NCBI RefSeq assembly: GCF_009660225.1
Contig: NZ_CP045920.1
Coordinates: 2,046,001-2,110,000 of the forward strand
Source of the DNA: Pseudactinotalea sp. HY158
Lineage (GTDB): Bacteria > Actinomycetota > Actinomycetes > Actinomycetales > Beutenbergiaceae
Length of the DNA: 64,000 nt
Reading direction: 5' to 3'
Under the pieces are notes generated by a model, which had not been told where the DNA came from, ran no database searches, and was given only the letters and a program-made list of their open reading frames with translations. Each line of letters opens with the position of its first letter. The first letter of the stretch is position 1. Below, piece by piece: positions 17,871 through 26,890 of the stretch. The position numbers and the translations under genes are program-made.

Positions 17871-18955
17871 GCATCGAAACCAAACCCGCGCCCACCGCCG
17901 TCCCCACGCTCCCGAAGAAGGGACTCGGCGAACGTGTGCGCGCCGCCGTCGCGGCCCAGGCGATGCAGATCGTGCTCGTGTGGCTCGGAATCGTCATCCT
18001 CTTCAGCGTGCTGAGCCCGACTGCATTCTTCGATGGATCGAACTTCCGGAACATCGCCATCAGCGTGTCGATCCTCGCGGTCCTCGGAGTCGGCACGACG
18101 TTCATCATCATCACGGCCGGCATCGACCTCTCGATGGGTACGATCCTGGTCTTCTCCGGCGTCGTCTCCTCGATGGTCATGGAACGCATGGGGGACGGAC
18201 AGGGCTGGGGTGTCGCAATCGCCGGTATCGCGGCCGCCCTCCTCTCGGGCGTCGGCTGGGGACTCCTCAACGGATTCTGCGTGGCCAAACTCAAGGTGCC
18301 ACCGATGATCGTCACCCTCGGCACGTTCGTTGCCGCGCTCGGGCTCGCACAGGTACTCACCGGTGGTATCGACCTGCGCGCGGCACCCGACGTCCTCGTC
18401 GACACGGTCGGCTTCGGTCGGATCCTCGGCGTTCCGATCCTCGTACTCATCGCTGCCGCCGTCGTCATCCTCGGCATCGTCCTCCTCCATCGTACGAAGT
18501 TCGGACTCCACACTTCGGCAATCGGCTCCAACCCCGAGGCATGCCGGCGGGTCGGGATCAACGTCGATCGCCAGTTGATCAAGGTGTATGCCTTCGCCGG
18601 CCTCCTTGCCGGCCTCGCGGGAGTGCTCAACCTCGCCTTCTTCCGCTCCACGACGATCGCCGGACACAGTCTGACGAACCTGGACGTCATCGCCGGCGTC
18701 GTGATCGGCGGCACGAGCCTGTTCGGCGGAATCGGCGCAGTGTTCGGCACCGTGATCGGCCTGCTCATCCCCGCCACGCTCCGGAACGGCTTCGTGATTC
18801 TCGGAGTCCAGCCGTACTGGCAGCAGGTCGTTGTCGGCGCGTTCCTCATCGCCGCCGTGTACGCCGACCAGGTCCGCCGAGCCGCGGCGAACCGCGGCAA
18901 GGTGACAACCAACCTTTTCACCCGCATGTTCTCCTCCAACCGAAAGGACGTCTGA
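17867..18955 (+). CDS. Sugar ABC transporter permease (RbsC/FrcC-like)
   Basis: 362 residues with about ten membrane segments. Shows the RbsC signature pattern: NIAISVSILAVLGVGTTFIIITAGIDLSMGTIL, PPMIVTLGTFVAALGLAQVLTGG, the coupling motif AIGSNPEACRRVGINVDRQLIKVYAFAGLLAGLAGVL and the conserved LDVIAGVVIGGTSLFGGIG. Cytoplasmic N-terminus of about 35 residues. Co-translated with the ATPase before it and one base from the binding-protein gene after it. Confidence 0.9.
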   Translation: MSIETKPAPTAVPTLPKKGLGERVRAAVAAQAMQIVLVWLGIVILFSVLSPTAFFDGSNFRNIAISVSILAVLGVGTTFIIITAGIDLSMGTILVFSGVVSSMVMERMGDGQGWGVAIAGIAAALLSGVGWGLLNGFCVAKLKVPPMIVTLGTFVAALGLAQVLTGGIDLRAAPDVLVDTVGFGRILGVPILVLIAAAVVILGIVLLHRTKFGLHTSAIGSNPEACRRVGINVDRQLIKVYAFAGLLAGLAGVLNLAFFRSTTIAGHSLTNLDVIAGVVIGGTSLFGGIGAVFGTVIGLLIPATLRNGFVILGVQPYWQQVVVGAFLIAAVYADQVRRAAANRGKVTTNLFTRMFSSNRKDV

Positions 18956-18956
18956 C

Positions 18957-19958
18957 ATGGCCAGGAACCGCATCCTCATCGCCACCGCAGCGTTGGCGAT
19001 GGCAACAGGCATGGCCGCCTGCTCCACCGGCAACAGCCCCGAGAGCAACGCAAACTCCACCGATACCGGAGGGGACGACTCCGGTGCACCGAGCATCGCC
19101 TTCATCCAGGGCGTCATCGGGGACGAGTTCTACATCTCGATGGAATGTGGCGTCCGCGCAGCCGCCGATGAGTTCGGCGCAGAGGTCAGCGTGCAGGGGC
19201 CCCAGAAGTGGGATCCCGCGCTGCAGCAACCGATCGTGGCATCGGTCACCGCCACCGAGCCCGACGCGATCCTCATCGCCCCCAATGACGTGAGTGCGCT
19301 GCAGCGGCCGTTGGAAGAAGCCGCCCAGAACAGCAAGATCGTGCTGGTCGACACGACCATCGAGGATCCCTCGATCGCGGTCTCGGAGATCGCCTCCGAC
19401 AACATCGGCGGAGGAGCCGCCGCATTCGAGGCGATCCAGAACCTCGTTCCGGACGGTGGCAAGGTCCTCGTCATCGACAACCAGCCCGGGATCTCGACCT
19501 CGGTCGACCGCGTCAAGGGCTTCGAAGAGGCGGTCGCGAAGGATCCGAAGTTCGAATACGTCGGCGTGCAGTATGCGAAGAACCAGCCCGCGAAGGCCGC
19601 CGACATCGTGACGTCCACCCTGCAGCGTTACCCCGACCTCAAGGCGATTTTCGCCACGAACATCTTCAGCGCCGAAGGCGCAGCGACCGGAATCCAACAG
19701 GCCGGCGCGGTCGGTGAAGTCGACGTGGTCGGTTTCGACGCGGGTCCCGCACAGGTCGATGCGCTCGAGGACGGCGTGCTCCAGGCGATCATCGCCCAAC
19801 AGCCCTACGACATCGGCTACCAGGGTGTGGAACAGGCAATCGCCGCAATCAACGGCGAGCCGACGGAGGAGAAGATCCAGACCGGCTTCACGATCGTGAC
19901 GAAGGAGAACCTCGACACGGAGGAAGGCCAGGCGGCGCTCTACGCCTCCGAATGCTGA
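18957..19958 (+). CDS. Sugar ABC transporter substrate-binding lipoprotein (RbsB-like)
   Basis: 333 residues. Signal peptide with lipobox MAAC (Cys22), a short Asn/Ser/Asp linker, then a type I periplasmic-binding domain: IAFIQGVIGDEFYISMECGVRAAADEFGAEV, ILIAPNDVSALQRPLEEA, VLVIDNQPGISTSVDRVKGFEEA and VVGFDAGPAQVDALEDGVLQAIIAQQPYDIGYQGV. This is the pentose/hexose-binding family; the ligand cannot be read. Last gene of the operon, followed by a strong hairpin. Confidence 0.9.
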   Translation: MARNRILIATAALAMATGMAACSTGNSPESNANSTDTGGDDSGAPSIAFIQGVIGDEFYISMECGVRAAADEFGAEVSVQGPQKWDPALQQPIVASVTATEPDAILIAPNDVSALQRPLEEAAQNSKIVLVDTTIEDPSIAVSEIASDNIGGGAAAFEAIQNLVPDGGKVLVIDNQPGISTSVDRVKGFEEAVAKDPKFEYVGVQYAKNQPAKAADIVTSTLQRYPDLKAIFATNIFSAEGAATGIQQAGAVGEVDVVGFDAGPAQVDALEDGVLQAIIAQQPYDIGYQGVEQAIAAINGEPTEEKIQTGFTIVTKENLDTEEGQAALYASEC

Positions 19959-19972
19959 CCCGTTGACCCGAC

Positions 19973-20006
19973 CATCGGCGGCCCCGTTCCGGCGGGGCCG
20001 CCGATG
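19973..20006 (+). terminator. Intrinsic-type terminator after the Rbs-type importer operon
   Basis: A perfect 14-base-pair stem (CATCGGCGGCCCCG with its complement) and a 6-base loop, 12 bases after the stop codon. No T-tract follows, as is common in actinobacteria. Confidence 0.75.
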
Positions 20007-20120
20007 TCGTCCCCGCTCACGACACCGCGAGCGCCCACCCCCGCTCCATCGACCGTGTCCCGCGACTCGTCGCGTGTCGGCCCGAGTTCGACATCGGGCC
20101 GACACTCATCGACGGTGGCC

Positions 20121-20849
20121 TCAGCGACAGGTGAAGCCGCCGTCGATGGGCAGGTGCGCCCCCGTGATCATCGACGCGCCGTCACTGAGCAGAAAGACAA
20201 CAGGCTCGGCGATCTCGGCCTCGGTTGCCCAGCGCCCGAGCGGCATCTGCTCGAGATACGCCCCGCCGATCTCGGGGCGGCTCCAGTAGAAGGCCGACAT
20301 CTCTGTCATCACGACGGTCGGGTGGACGCTGTTGACACGGATGTTGTACGGGCCGAGCTCCAGCGCACTGACCCTCGTCAGGCTGTCCATGGCCGCCTTG
20401 GAGGCCGCATAGGAGACATGCCCCGGCAGCGCCACGAGTGAGGCCTGGCTGGAGACGTTGACGATCGAGCCGCCCCGCCCGAGCCGGACCATCGCACGAG
20501 CGGCGTGCTTGGTGACAAGCATGGTTCCCCGAGCGTTGATCGCCATGACACGGTCGAAGACCTCCATGTCGGTATCCATCGGCGTCGCGATCTCGCCGCC
20601 GAAGCCGCCGCAGTTGACCACTCCCCACGGCTCCAACCCCGCAAGAGCACCCGCGACCTCATCCTCGGACGTCAGCTCGAACTGCGCAGTGCGGGCACCG
20701 GTCTCATCGGCGAGGACCGCGAGCTTCTCCGGGTCCCGACCTGCACCGATCACATCGGCGTTCGCTGCCTGCAGCCGACGCACGATCTCGCCACCGATCC
20801 CTCCGGTCGCACCCGTCACCAGAATCGTCCGGCCGTTGAAGTCCGTCAT
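20121..20849 (-). CDS. SDR dehydrogenase, L-xylulose-reductase/polyol-dehydrogenase type (copy 1)
   Basis: 242 residues. NAD(P) motif TGATGGIG (12-19), active-site NVSSQ (131-135) and Tyr147/Lys151. The C-terminal half (ALELGPYNIRVNSVHPTVVMTEM, MPLGRWATEAEIAEPVVFLLSDGASMITGAHLPIDGG) closely follows dicarbonyl/L-xylulose reductase, which interconverts polyols and ketoses. Expected role: polyol oxidation to a ketose in the cytosol. Transcribed away from the kinase gene, with an operator in front of it. The SDR at 24534 has the same length and motif positions, implying duplication. Confidence 0.87.
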   Translation of the reverse strand: MTDFNGRTILVTGATGGIGGEIVRRLQAANADVIGAGRDPEKLAVLADETGARTAQFELTSEDEVAGALAGLEPWGVVNCGGFGGEIATPMDTDMEVFDRVMAINARGTMLVTKHAARAMVRLGRGGSIVNVSSQASLVALPGHVSYAASKAAMDSLTRVSALELGPYNIRVNSVHPTVVMTEMSAFYWSRPEIGGAYLEQMPLGRWATEAEIAEPVVFLLSDGASMITGAHLPIDGGFTCR

Positions 20850-20911
20850 CGGAAATCCTCTCGCTGTCGACAGGCCGAGCCCCTTGCCGGGCACGGCGTG
20901 ACATCGGAGAA

Positions 20912-20927
20912 GTGACACCGATGTCAC
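20912..20927. promoter_or_regulatory. LacI-type operator in front of SDR copy 1
   Basis: GTGACACCGATGTCAC, an almost perfect 16-base palindrome with the CACCGRTG core of the locus. An extra half-site (GTGACATCGG, 20899-20908) lies between it and the SDR start. Confidence 0.7.
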
Positions 20928-20989
20928 GCGGAATGCTACAAGGTGCGGGTCCGACCCGCGAGTCACGCGCGGCGTCGATACTCGCGGAC

Positions 20990-21044
20990 TTGACACGACA
21001 CTGGCGCACACCCAGGATGGACACATCAAGTCACCGGTGTCATG
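20990..21044 (+). promoter_or_regulatory. Promoter and operator of the kinase-aldolase operon
   Basis: TTGACA (20990-20995), 17-base spacer, CAGGAT (21013-21018). About ten bases downstream AAGTCACCGGTGTCATG (21028-21044) carries the shared operator core CACCGGTG, in position to block the start of transcription. Confidence 0.65.
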
Positions 21045-21097
21045 GTTGAGATCGTGCGACTGAACAGGATCTGTCCAGACCAACGAGAGGGAGAGCT

Positions 21098-22486
21098 GTG
21101 GCGACGTGCCTGGGGCCCGATTCATCGCCGACCGGAAGAATTGGGCACGACGCCCTCGCGGCAGGCCTGGATCTCGGCAGTACATCGATCAAACTGCTGG
21201 TGGTCGATGAAGCCGCCCAGGAGGTCGTGAGCGAGCAGATCGCCACGCCGTGGCGCGCCGGCAACGCCGGCACGACCGAGATGACTACCGACGGGCTCAT
21301 CGCGGCAGTCCGAGCGCTTCTGAAGAAGACGTCGGCGCGTCTGGAAACCCTGACTCGCGCGCGAGTGTCGTCGATCGCGATCGCAGGAATGGGCGAATCC
21401 GGAATCCTGATCGACCGCGCGGGCTCGCCCGTCACGCCCGCGATCGCCTGGTTCGATCCACGGGAGCCGATGACCCCGTTCCCCGAGCGAATTCGCGATG
21501 AGTTCTCCGGTCGCACGGGCCTTCCACTCGGCGCTCAGGTATCCGTGTCCAAGCTCGCCTATTTCCGCGATCAAGGCCTGCGACTCGATGAACTGCGCTG
21601 GCTCAATCTGCCTGAGTTCGTTGCGATGTCACTGGGAGGTGACGTCGCGCTCGAGTACTCGTTGACCTCACGCACAGGCCTGCTCGACCAGGACACGGGG
21701 GCGCCGTGGCCGGAGATCCTCAAGGAGCTGGGAGCCACGGCCGCGCTCCTCCCTCCCCTGCGTGAGGCCGGGGACGCCTGGGGGCGGGCAGTCGCCGATC
21801 TGCCGTCGCGGTTCTCGGACTCCCGATTGACCGTCGCCGGGCACGATCACCTCGTAGCGATGCAGGCGGGCGAAGATGCGGACTCCGACCGCTACCACGT
21901 ATCGATGGGCACCGCCGAAGTCCTCGTGCGCGTCATCGACACCCCGCTCGGCTTCGACGCCCGCTCCAGGCTCGCAGCGAATCTCATCAACGAGGTCCGT
22001 CACGTCATCCCCGGCAAGCATGTTCTGGTTGCCGGGGTCAAGACGGGCCTGCTGCTGCGTCGAGCATTGCAACTCGCCGGCATCACAGACCGTTCGGGCC
22101 GAGATCGCCTCGACGACGCCGTCATGGCTCTGCCCTACCGAGGCACGCTGGCCGACGGGGGCGTCATGGTCTCCGGCGCCCGCAATGACGACGGCGTGCT
22201 CCAGCTCGCGATCCGCACCGATGACGTGAACCCGGCAGAGATATTCGCCGCGATTCTGAGGCACAGCAACGATGAGATCGCACTCCTCCTCGCCACGATG
22301 GACCGTGAGCTTCCGCCTGCCCAGTCGAGCACACTGACCGGCGGCTGGGCGAGCATGCGCGCCGTCCAGCGCGCCCGCGACCACATTCTTCCGAACATGT
22401 CCGTCTCGACGCGCGAACAGGAGACGGCATTCGGCGCGGCCCGGACCGCACTGCGGCTTGCCTACGCAGAACCGACCCTCCGTTAG
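21098..22486 (+). CDS. FGGY-family carbohydrate kinase
   Basis: 462 residues from GTG 21098 (AGAGGGAGA ribosome site). The first ATPase motif DLGSTS is at 25-30 and the catalytic-base motif GHD at 248-250 (Asp250), with the second-domain phosphate motif MGTAEVLVRV (instead of the usual GTS/GTT). The FGGY family phosphorylates sugars and polyols such as xylulose, ribulose, rhamnulose, fuculose and glycerol using ATP. Here it precedes a LacD-type aldolase by 27 bases, so the product is presumably an aldolase substrate, a ketose phosphate. Substrate specificity is not readable. Confidence 0.85.
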   Translation: MATCLGPDSSPTGRIGHDALAAGLDLGSTSIKLLVVDEAAQEVVSEQIATPWRAGNAGTTEMTTDGLIAAVRALLKKTSARLETLTRARVSSIAIAGMGESGILIDRAGSPVTPAIAWFDPREPMTPFPERIRDEFSGRTGLPLGAQVSVSKLAYFRDQGLRLDELRWLNLPEFVAMSLGGDVALEYSLTSRTGLLDQDTGAPWPEILKELGATAALLPPLREAGDAWGRAVADLPSRFSDSRLTVAGHDHLVAMQAGEDADSDRYHVSMGTAEVLVRVIDTPLGFDARSRLAANLINEVRHVIPGKHVLVAGVKTGLLLRRALQLAGITDRSGRDRLDDAVMALPYRGTLADGGVMVSGARNDDGVLQLAIRTDDVNPAEIFAAILRHSNDEIALLLATMDRELPPAQSSTLTGGWASMRAVQRARDHILPNMSVSTREQETAFGAARTALRLAYAEPTLR

Positions 22487-22513
22487 ACCCACAGTGAATT
22501 GGAGAGAATACCC

Positions 22514-23410
22514 ATGAAGACTGCAACGGCGAATCCGTTGAACGTCCTCGAACGTCGCGCCATGCGACGCATCTCGACCGCCGATGGCAACCTGCTCATC
22601 GTGGCGGCCGACCAACGCAACGGTATGAAGGCCGCCATCCCCGACGCTCCGGAAGGCCCATCCGCCATCACGACAGCCGAACTGGCCACCGTCAAGGCCG
22701 ACCTCGTTCGAGACCTCGCCAACAACGCACCCGCGGTCCTGCTCGATCCGGAGGTCGCGCTACCCGCGATCGTCGACGACGGCATCCTCGGCCGCGACAC
22801 CGGTCTGGTCGTCGGAATGGATGCCTCGGGCTTCGAGACCGTCGACGGACTCCGATACACACGGTACGTCCCCGGAGTCACGGCACGAACCGTCCGTGAC
22901 CTCGGCGGTGACGCCGCGAAGATGCTCTTCTACTCGCGACCCGACCGCCAGGACGCGACGTCGCGGCTGGCAGACGAGATCCGAGACCTCACGGACTCGT
23001 GCACGCGAGAGGGGGTCCTCCTCATCGTCGAACTCCTCACGTACCAACTCGAGGGGGAGAGCGACGCCGATTACGCCCGCCGGTTCCCGGGCCTGGTCGC
23101 GGACGGCGCCCGCCTCGCCGTCGAGTGCGGCGCAAAGGTGCTGAAGCTTCAGTACCCGGGATCCGCCGAGGCGTGTCGCGACGTCACCCGTGCAGCCCAC
23201 GGGGCGCCGTGGGCGGCCCTGTCGGCCGGAGTGGACCACAGCACGTTCATCGAGCAGGTTCGCATCGCGATGGCCAACGGTGCCGCGGGGGCGATGGCCG
23301 GCCGGGCCTTGTGGAAGGACAGCCTCTCGCACGACGAACTCACCCGTCGCCGGCTCCTCACCGAGCGCGCCCTTCCGCGCCTTCGCGAACTGGCCGGCGT
23401 CATCGGATGA
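22514..23410 (+). CDS. Class I aldolase of the LacD / sulfofructose-phosphate aldolase family
   Basis: 298 residues from ATG 22514 (GGAGAG seven bases upstream). Family landmarks: AADQRNGM (31-38, compare FDQRGAL in LacD and VDQREAM in YihT), LLDPEVALPAI, DAAKMLFYSRPD (Lys136), VELLTY, and VLKLQYPG with Lys211 at the Schiff-base position. Known members cleave tagatose 1,6-bisphosphate (LacD) or 6-deoxy-6-sulfofructose 1-phosphate (YihT), giving DHAP plus an aldehyde or glyceraldehyde 3-phosphate. With only one kinase next door, cleavage of a ketose monophosphate is the simpler reading. A terminator follows. Confidence 0.85.
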   Translation: MKTATANPLNVLERRAMRRISTADGNLLIVAADQRNGMKAAIPDAPEGPSAITTAELATVKADLVRDLANNAPAVLLDPEVALPAIVDDGILGRDTGLVVGMDASGFETVDGLRYTRYVPGVTARTVRDLGGDAAKMLFYSRPDRQDATSRLADEIRDLTDSCTREGVLLIVELLTYQLEGESDADYARRFPGLVADGARLAVECGAKVLKLQYPGSAEACRDVTRAAHGAPWAALSAGVDHSTFIEQVRIAMANGAAGAMAGRALWKDSLSHDELTRRRLLTERALPRLRELAGVIG

Positions 23411-23423
23411 TCGGCTAGTCGCT

Positions 23424-23456
23424 GCGACTCCCGCCGGAAAGGCAGGCGGGAGTCGC
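23424..23456 (+). terminator. Terminator after the kinase-aldolase operon
   Basis: Perfect 12-base-pair stem (GCGACTCCCGCC) with a 9-base loop, 13 bases beyond the aldolase stop. No T-tract. Confidence 0.75.
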
Positions 23457-23522
23457 GCCTGTGCGGGCTCCGGTACGGTAGTCGACAGGACGGCGTTCCC
23501 GATCCGGAGGTGGAATCCATTG

Positions 23523-24566
23523 GTGACGATGCGCGATGTCGCAGCTCATGCGGGCGTGAGCGCGAAAACGGTATCGCGGGTGTTCAACGGCGACGCCCAT
23601 GTGCTGCCGGAGACGCGAGCGCTCGTGGAGAAGGTCATGAAGGATCTCAACTACGTGCCCAACGTGCTCGCGACCAATTTCCGCGCCGGCCGTAGTCTCG
23701 TTCTCGGGGTCGCGGTCCCGGATGTCGTCGATCCGTACTTCGCGCTCATCATCCGATCGGTCGACCGGGTCGCGCGCGAGCACGGTATGTCCACCGTGGT
23801 GACGAGCCTCGGGGAGGACCCGGACGAGGAACGTGCAACGATCGAGACACTCCTGAGCCGACAGCTCTCCGGGCTGGTCATCGCCCCTGTCGGCACCGAT
23901 CATTCATGGCTTGCGCGCTGGCAGCAACACACCAGCATCGTGTTCGTCGACCGCACTCCCATCGGGATCAACGCGGACTCGTTCACCGACGATGACGAGG
24001 AAGGCGCCTACGTCGCGACGCGACACCTCCTCGAACACGGCCATACGAGGATTGCCTACATCGGCGACATGATCCACTTGTCCACCGAACGGCAGCGGCT
24101 GCAGGGGTGGCGCCGCGCGCACGACGAGGCCCTCGGAGGCACAGACGACGACCTGGTGGCCGTCCATGTCTCCGATCAGTCACGAACGAACGCCACGCTC
24201 AGCCGCCTCATATCCCTCCCGGATCCGCCGACTGCGATCTTCTCCTCCAATGCACGCAGTTCGATGATGCTCGTCCGCGCGATGCGGTCGGCACCCATTC
24301 CGATGGTCGGCTTCGGCGACTTCCCGATGGCCGACCTCCTCGACCCCCCACTGAGCGTCATCGATCAGGATCCTGCTCAACTGGGCCGTCTCGCGGCCGA
24401 ACGCATTATGCTGCGTCTCGAGTTCCCCGGTCGACGCGTGAAGAAGTCCAACGTGCTGGCGGTGTCGCTCATCGAGCGTTCGTCGTGCATGGCAGTCGAG
24501 GCACCTCGAACCCGGGCAATGGGCGACGTGCCCTCATCGGCTGCAGTAGCCGCCATCGATCGGTAG
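23523..24566 (+). CDS. LacI-family transcription regulator (polyol locus, copy 2)
   Basis: 347 residues from GTG 23523; TTG 23520 sits at better spacing from the GGAGG ribosome site and ATG 23529 is also possible. HTH TMRDVAAHAGVSAKTVSRVFNGDAHV, hinge ATNFRAGRS, effector domain with ATRHLLEHGHTRIAYIGD and MVGFGDFPMADLLDPPLSVIDQDP, nearly the same motifs as the copy at 16036. Its 3' end overlaps the convergent SDR gene by 33 bases. It probably binds the shared operator, but which LacI acts at which site is unknown. Confidence 0.88.
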   Translation: MTMRDVAAHAGVSAKTVSRVFNGDAHVLPETRALVEKVMKDLNYVPNVLATNFRAGRSLVLGVAVPDVVDPYFALIIRSVDRVAREHGMSTVVTSLGEDPDEERATIETLLSRQLSGLVIAPVGTDHSWLARWQQHTSIVFVDRTPIGINADSFTDDDEEGAYVATRHLLEHGHTRIAYIGDMIHLSTERQRLQGWRRAHDEALGGTDDDLVAVHVSDQSRTNATLSRLISLPDPPTAIFSSNARSSMMLVRAMRSAPIPMVGFGDFPMADLLDPPLSVIDQDPAQLGRLAAERIMLRLEFPGRRVKKSNVLAVSLIERSSCMAVEAPRTRAMGDVPSSAAVAAIDR

Positions 24567-25262
24567 GCACACCCCGGAGATCATTGATGCCCCGTCACCG
24601 AGCAGGAAGACGATCGGCGCAGCGATGTCCTTCTCGGTCGCCCATCGACCCAAGGGCATCATTTCCAGGAATGGCCCTCCGATCTCAGGACGCCCCCAGT
24701 AGCCGGCCGACATCGGGGTCATCACGACGGTCGGATTGACGCTGTTGACCCTGATTCCATGCGCACCGAGCTCCAGTGCCGCCACGCGGGTGATCGCATC
24801 GATCGCGGCCTTCGAGGCACCGTAGGAGCCGTGCCCGTCGAGCGCAACGAGCGCTGCCTGGCTCGAAACGTTGACGATCGAGCCGCCGACCCCGAGGCGG
24901 ATCATCTCCCGCGACGCGTACTTGGTCACGAGGAGCGTCCCGCGGGCGTTGATCCCCATGACCCTGTCGAAGACGTCGACATCGGCCTCAGTCGTCGGCG
25001 ACACGATTCCGCCCCACCCGGCGCAGTTCACGACGCCGTAGAGGTCGACACCTTCGATGGCTCCGCGGACTGCGTCCTCGGATTCGAGGTCGAACGGAAG
25101 CGGGCGGGCGCCTGTGTCCGCGACGATCGCTTCGAGCGAGTCGCCATCCGGCCCCGCGGCGAGCACCGCGGCCCCGGCGCTACACAACTGGCGCACGATC
25201 TCACCGCCGATCCCTCCGCTTGCGCCCGTGACCAGGACTGTCCGCCCACCGAAGTCGCCCAT
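24534..25262 (-). CDS. SDR dehydrogenase, L-xylulose-reductase/polyol-dehydrogenase type (copy 2)
   Basis: 242 residues, collinear with the SDR at 20121: TGASGGIG at 12-19, NVSSQ, Tyr147/Lys151, ALELGAHGIRVNSVNPTVVMTPM and MPLGRWATEKDIAAPIVFLLGDGASMISG. Divergent from the SmoEFG-like importer, with two operators between them. Two parallel SDRs suggest either two substrates or opposite stereochemistry at one step. Confidence 0.87.
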   Translation of the reverse strand: MGDFGGRTVLVTGASGGIGGEIVRQLCSAGAAVLAAGPDGDSLEAIVADTGARPLPFDLESEDAVRGAIEGVDLYGVVNCAGWGGIVSPTTEADVDVFDRVMGINARGTLLVTKYASREMIRLGVGGSIVNVSSQAALVALDGHGSYGASKAAIDAITRVAALELGAHGIRVNSVNPTVVMTPMSAGYWGRPEIGGPFLEMMPLGRWATEKDIAAPIVFLLGDGASMISGVCLPIDGGYCSR

Positions 25263-25406
25263 CTGTCTGTCCTTCCACTCGATTGCATGACGAATCAGAT
25301 CACCTACGGACGAACTCGACCGGCACCTCGACGCCGCCGAACATTCGCAGGCCGACATGCTGGTCCAGCCATGCCGCGGTCCGATCGTAGCCTTGACGAA
25401 CGATGC

Positions 25407-25457
25407 TTGTCATCGGTGACATGCGTCTGTATAGTCCGTCGTGACACCGGTGACATG
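25407..25457 (+). promoter_or_regulatory. Promoter flanked by two LacI-type operators (SmoEFG-like operon)
   Basis: TTGTCA (25407-25412), 17-base spacer, TATAGT (25430-25435). Operator 1, TGTCATCGGTGACA (25408-25421), covers the -35; operator 2, TGACACCGGTGACA (25442-25455), begins at the expected transcription start. Centres are 34 bases apart, about three helical turns, which would allow cooperative binding. Confidence 0.7.
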
Positions 25458-25512
25458 CCACGGCTCCCAGAGCTACGTGGCAGACCCGTACGTTGAGGAC
25501 AGAGAGGTTTTC

Positions 25513-26883
25513 ATGAGTTCACGATTGAATACATCACGGGCAGCGGCCTGGGGCACAGCCCTCTTCGCGTCCGCACTGGCACTGACCGCCTGCTCCGGTG
25601 CCGGTGGCGGTGCGGGTGACAGCTCGGCCGACAGCGGCACCATCACGGAGCTCACGTTGGCCACGGTGAACAACCCGCAGATGGTCGACATGGAGCAGCT
25701 CAAGGGGGAGTTCGAGGCGGACCACCCCGACATCAAGGTCAACTTCATCCAGATGGAGGAGAACGACCTGCGTGATGCGGTGACCAAGGACATCGCGACC
25801 CAGGGCGGGCAGTACGACATCCTGACGATCGGTGCCTACGAAGTCCGGCTGTGGCAACAGAACGACTGGATCGTCAACCTGTCGCAATGGGCCGACGACG
25901 ACGCCGAGTACGACATCGACGACCTCTTCCCGCCGGTTCGCACCTCGGTCTCCGTCGACGACGACCTCTACGCGGCACCGTTCTACGGCGAGTCGTCCTT
26001 CCTCATGTACAACAGGGACATCATCTCCGAGGCCGGGATCACGGTGCCCGAGCGCCCGACCTGGCAGGAGGTCGCGGCGATGGCAAAGCAGGTCGACACC
26101 GACGACCACGCCGGGATCTGCCTGCGCGGCAAGCCCGGCTGGGGCGAGGGAATCGCCTCCCTCAACACGGTCGTCAACACCTTCGGCGGCTCCTGGTTCG
26201 ACATGGACTGGAACGCGCAGGTGGACCAGGAGGGATTCCGGAAGGCTCTCACCTTCTGGTCGGAGACGATCCGGGATTCGGGCGAGGCGGATCCGGTCTC
26301 CTACGGCTTCACCGAGTGCCTCAACCTGTTCACGCAGGGGAAGGCGGCCTTCTGGTACGACGCCACGAGCGCGGCCGGCAGCGTCGAGGATCCCGACCTG
26401 AGCGAGGTGGCCGGGAACGTCGGCTACGTACACGCCCCGGTGGTCGAGACCGACGAGTCCGGATGGCTGTGGTCGTGGAACCTCGCGATCCCCAAGACCT
26501 CCCAGAAGCAGGAGGCCGCGTGGGAGTTCATCAAGTGGGCGACCGGCAAGGACTATGCGAGCCTGGTCGGCAATGAGCTCGGCTGGAGCCGCGTGCCCCC
26601 CGGCGCGAGACTGTCGACCTACGACATTCCGGAATATCAGGAGGCGGCCGGCGCCTTCGCGGATATCACCAAAGAGACGATGCTGAGCGTGAACCCGGAG
26701 CATCCGGGCGTCAACCCCCAGCCCTATGTCGGGATTCAGTTCATCACGATCCCCGAGTGGCAGGACCTGGGAAATAGCGCCTCGCAGGTCTTCGCCGAGG
26801 TGTACGCGGGCCGAAAGTCGGTCGACGACGCCTTGGCCGAGGTTCAAGAGTTGGCCCAGAAGGCCGGCGACGCACAGAAATAG
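25513..26883 (+). CDS. Polyol ABC transporter substrate-binding lipoprotein (SmoE/MtlE-like)
   Basis: 456 residues from ATG 25513 (AGAGAGG ribosome site). Lipobox LTAC with Cys27. The domain begins LTLATVNNPQMVDMEQLKGEFEADHPDIKVNF, continues DIATQGGQYDILTIGAYEV, LYAAPFYGESSFLMYNRDI and GICLRGKPGWGE, and ends with WSWNLAIPKTSQKQEAAWEFIKWATGKDY. These are the landmarks of the sorbitol/mannitol-binding branch of family 1 solute-binding proteins, as I recall them from Rhodobacter SmoE. The exact polyol is unknown. Confidence 0.88.
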   Translation: MSSRLNTSRAAAWGTALFASALALTACSGAGGGAGDSSADSGTITELTLATVNNPQMVDMEQLKGEFEADHPDIKVNFIQMEENDLRDAVTKDIATQGGQYDILTIGAYEVRLWQQNDWIVNLSQWADDDAEYDIDDLFPPVRTSVSVDDDLYAAPFYGESSFLMYNRDIISEAGITVPERPTWQEVAAMAKQVDTDDHAGICLRGKPGWGEGIASLNTVVNTFGGSWFDMDWNAQVDQEGFRKALTFWSETIRDSGEADPVSYGFTECLNLFTQGKAAFWYDATSAAGSVEDPDLSEVAGNVGYVHAPVVETDESGWLWSWNLAIPKTSQKQEAAWEFIKWATGKDYASLVGNELGWSRVPPGARLSTYDIPEYQEAAGAFADITKETMLSVNPEHPGVNPQPYVGIQFITIPEWQDLGNSASQVFAEVYAGRKSVDDALAEVQELAQKAGDAQK

Positions 26884-26890
26884 CAGCGCG

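Noticed and set aside
21098-23410. Sulfoquinovose (sulfo-EMP) pathway
   Set aside because: The aldolase resembles YihT, but no sulfoquinovosidase, isomerase, PfkB-type kinase or sulfolactaldehyde reductase is present.
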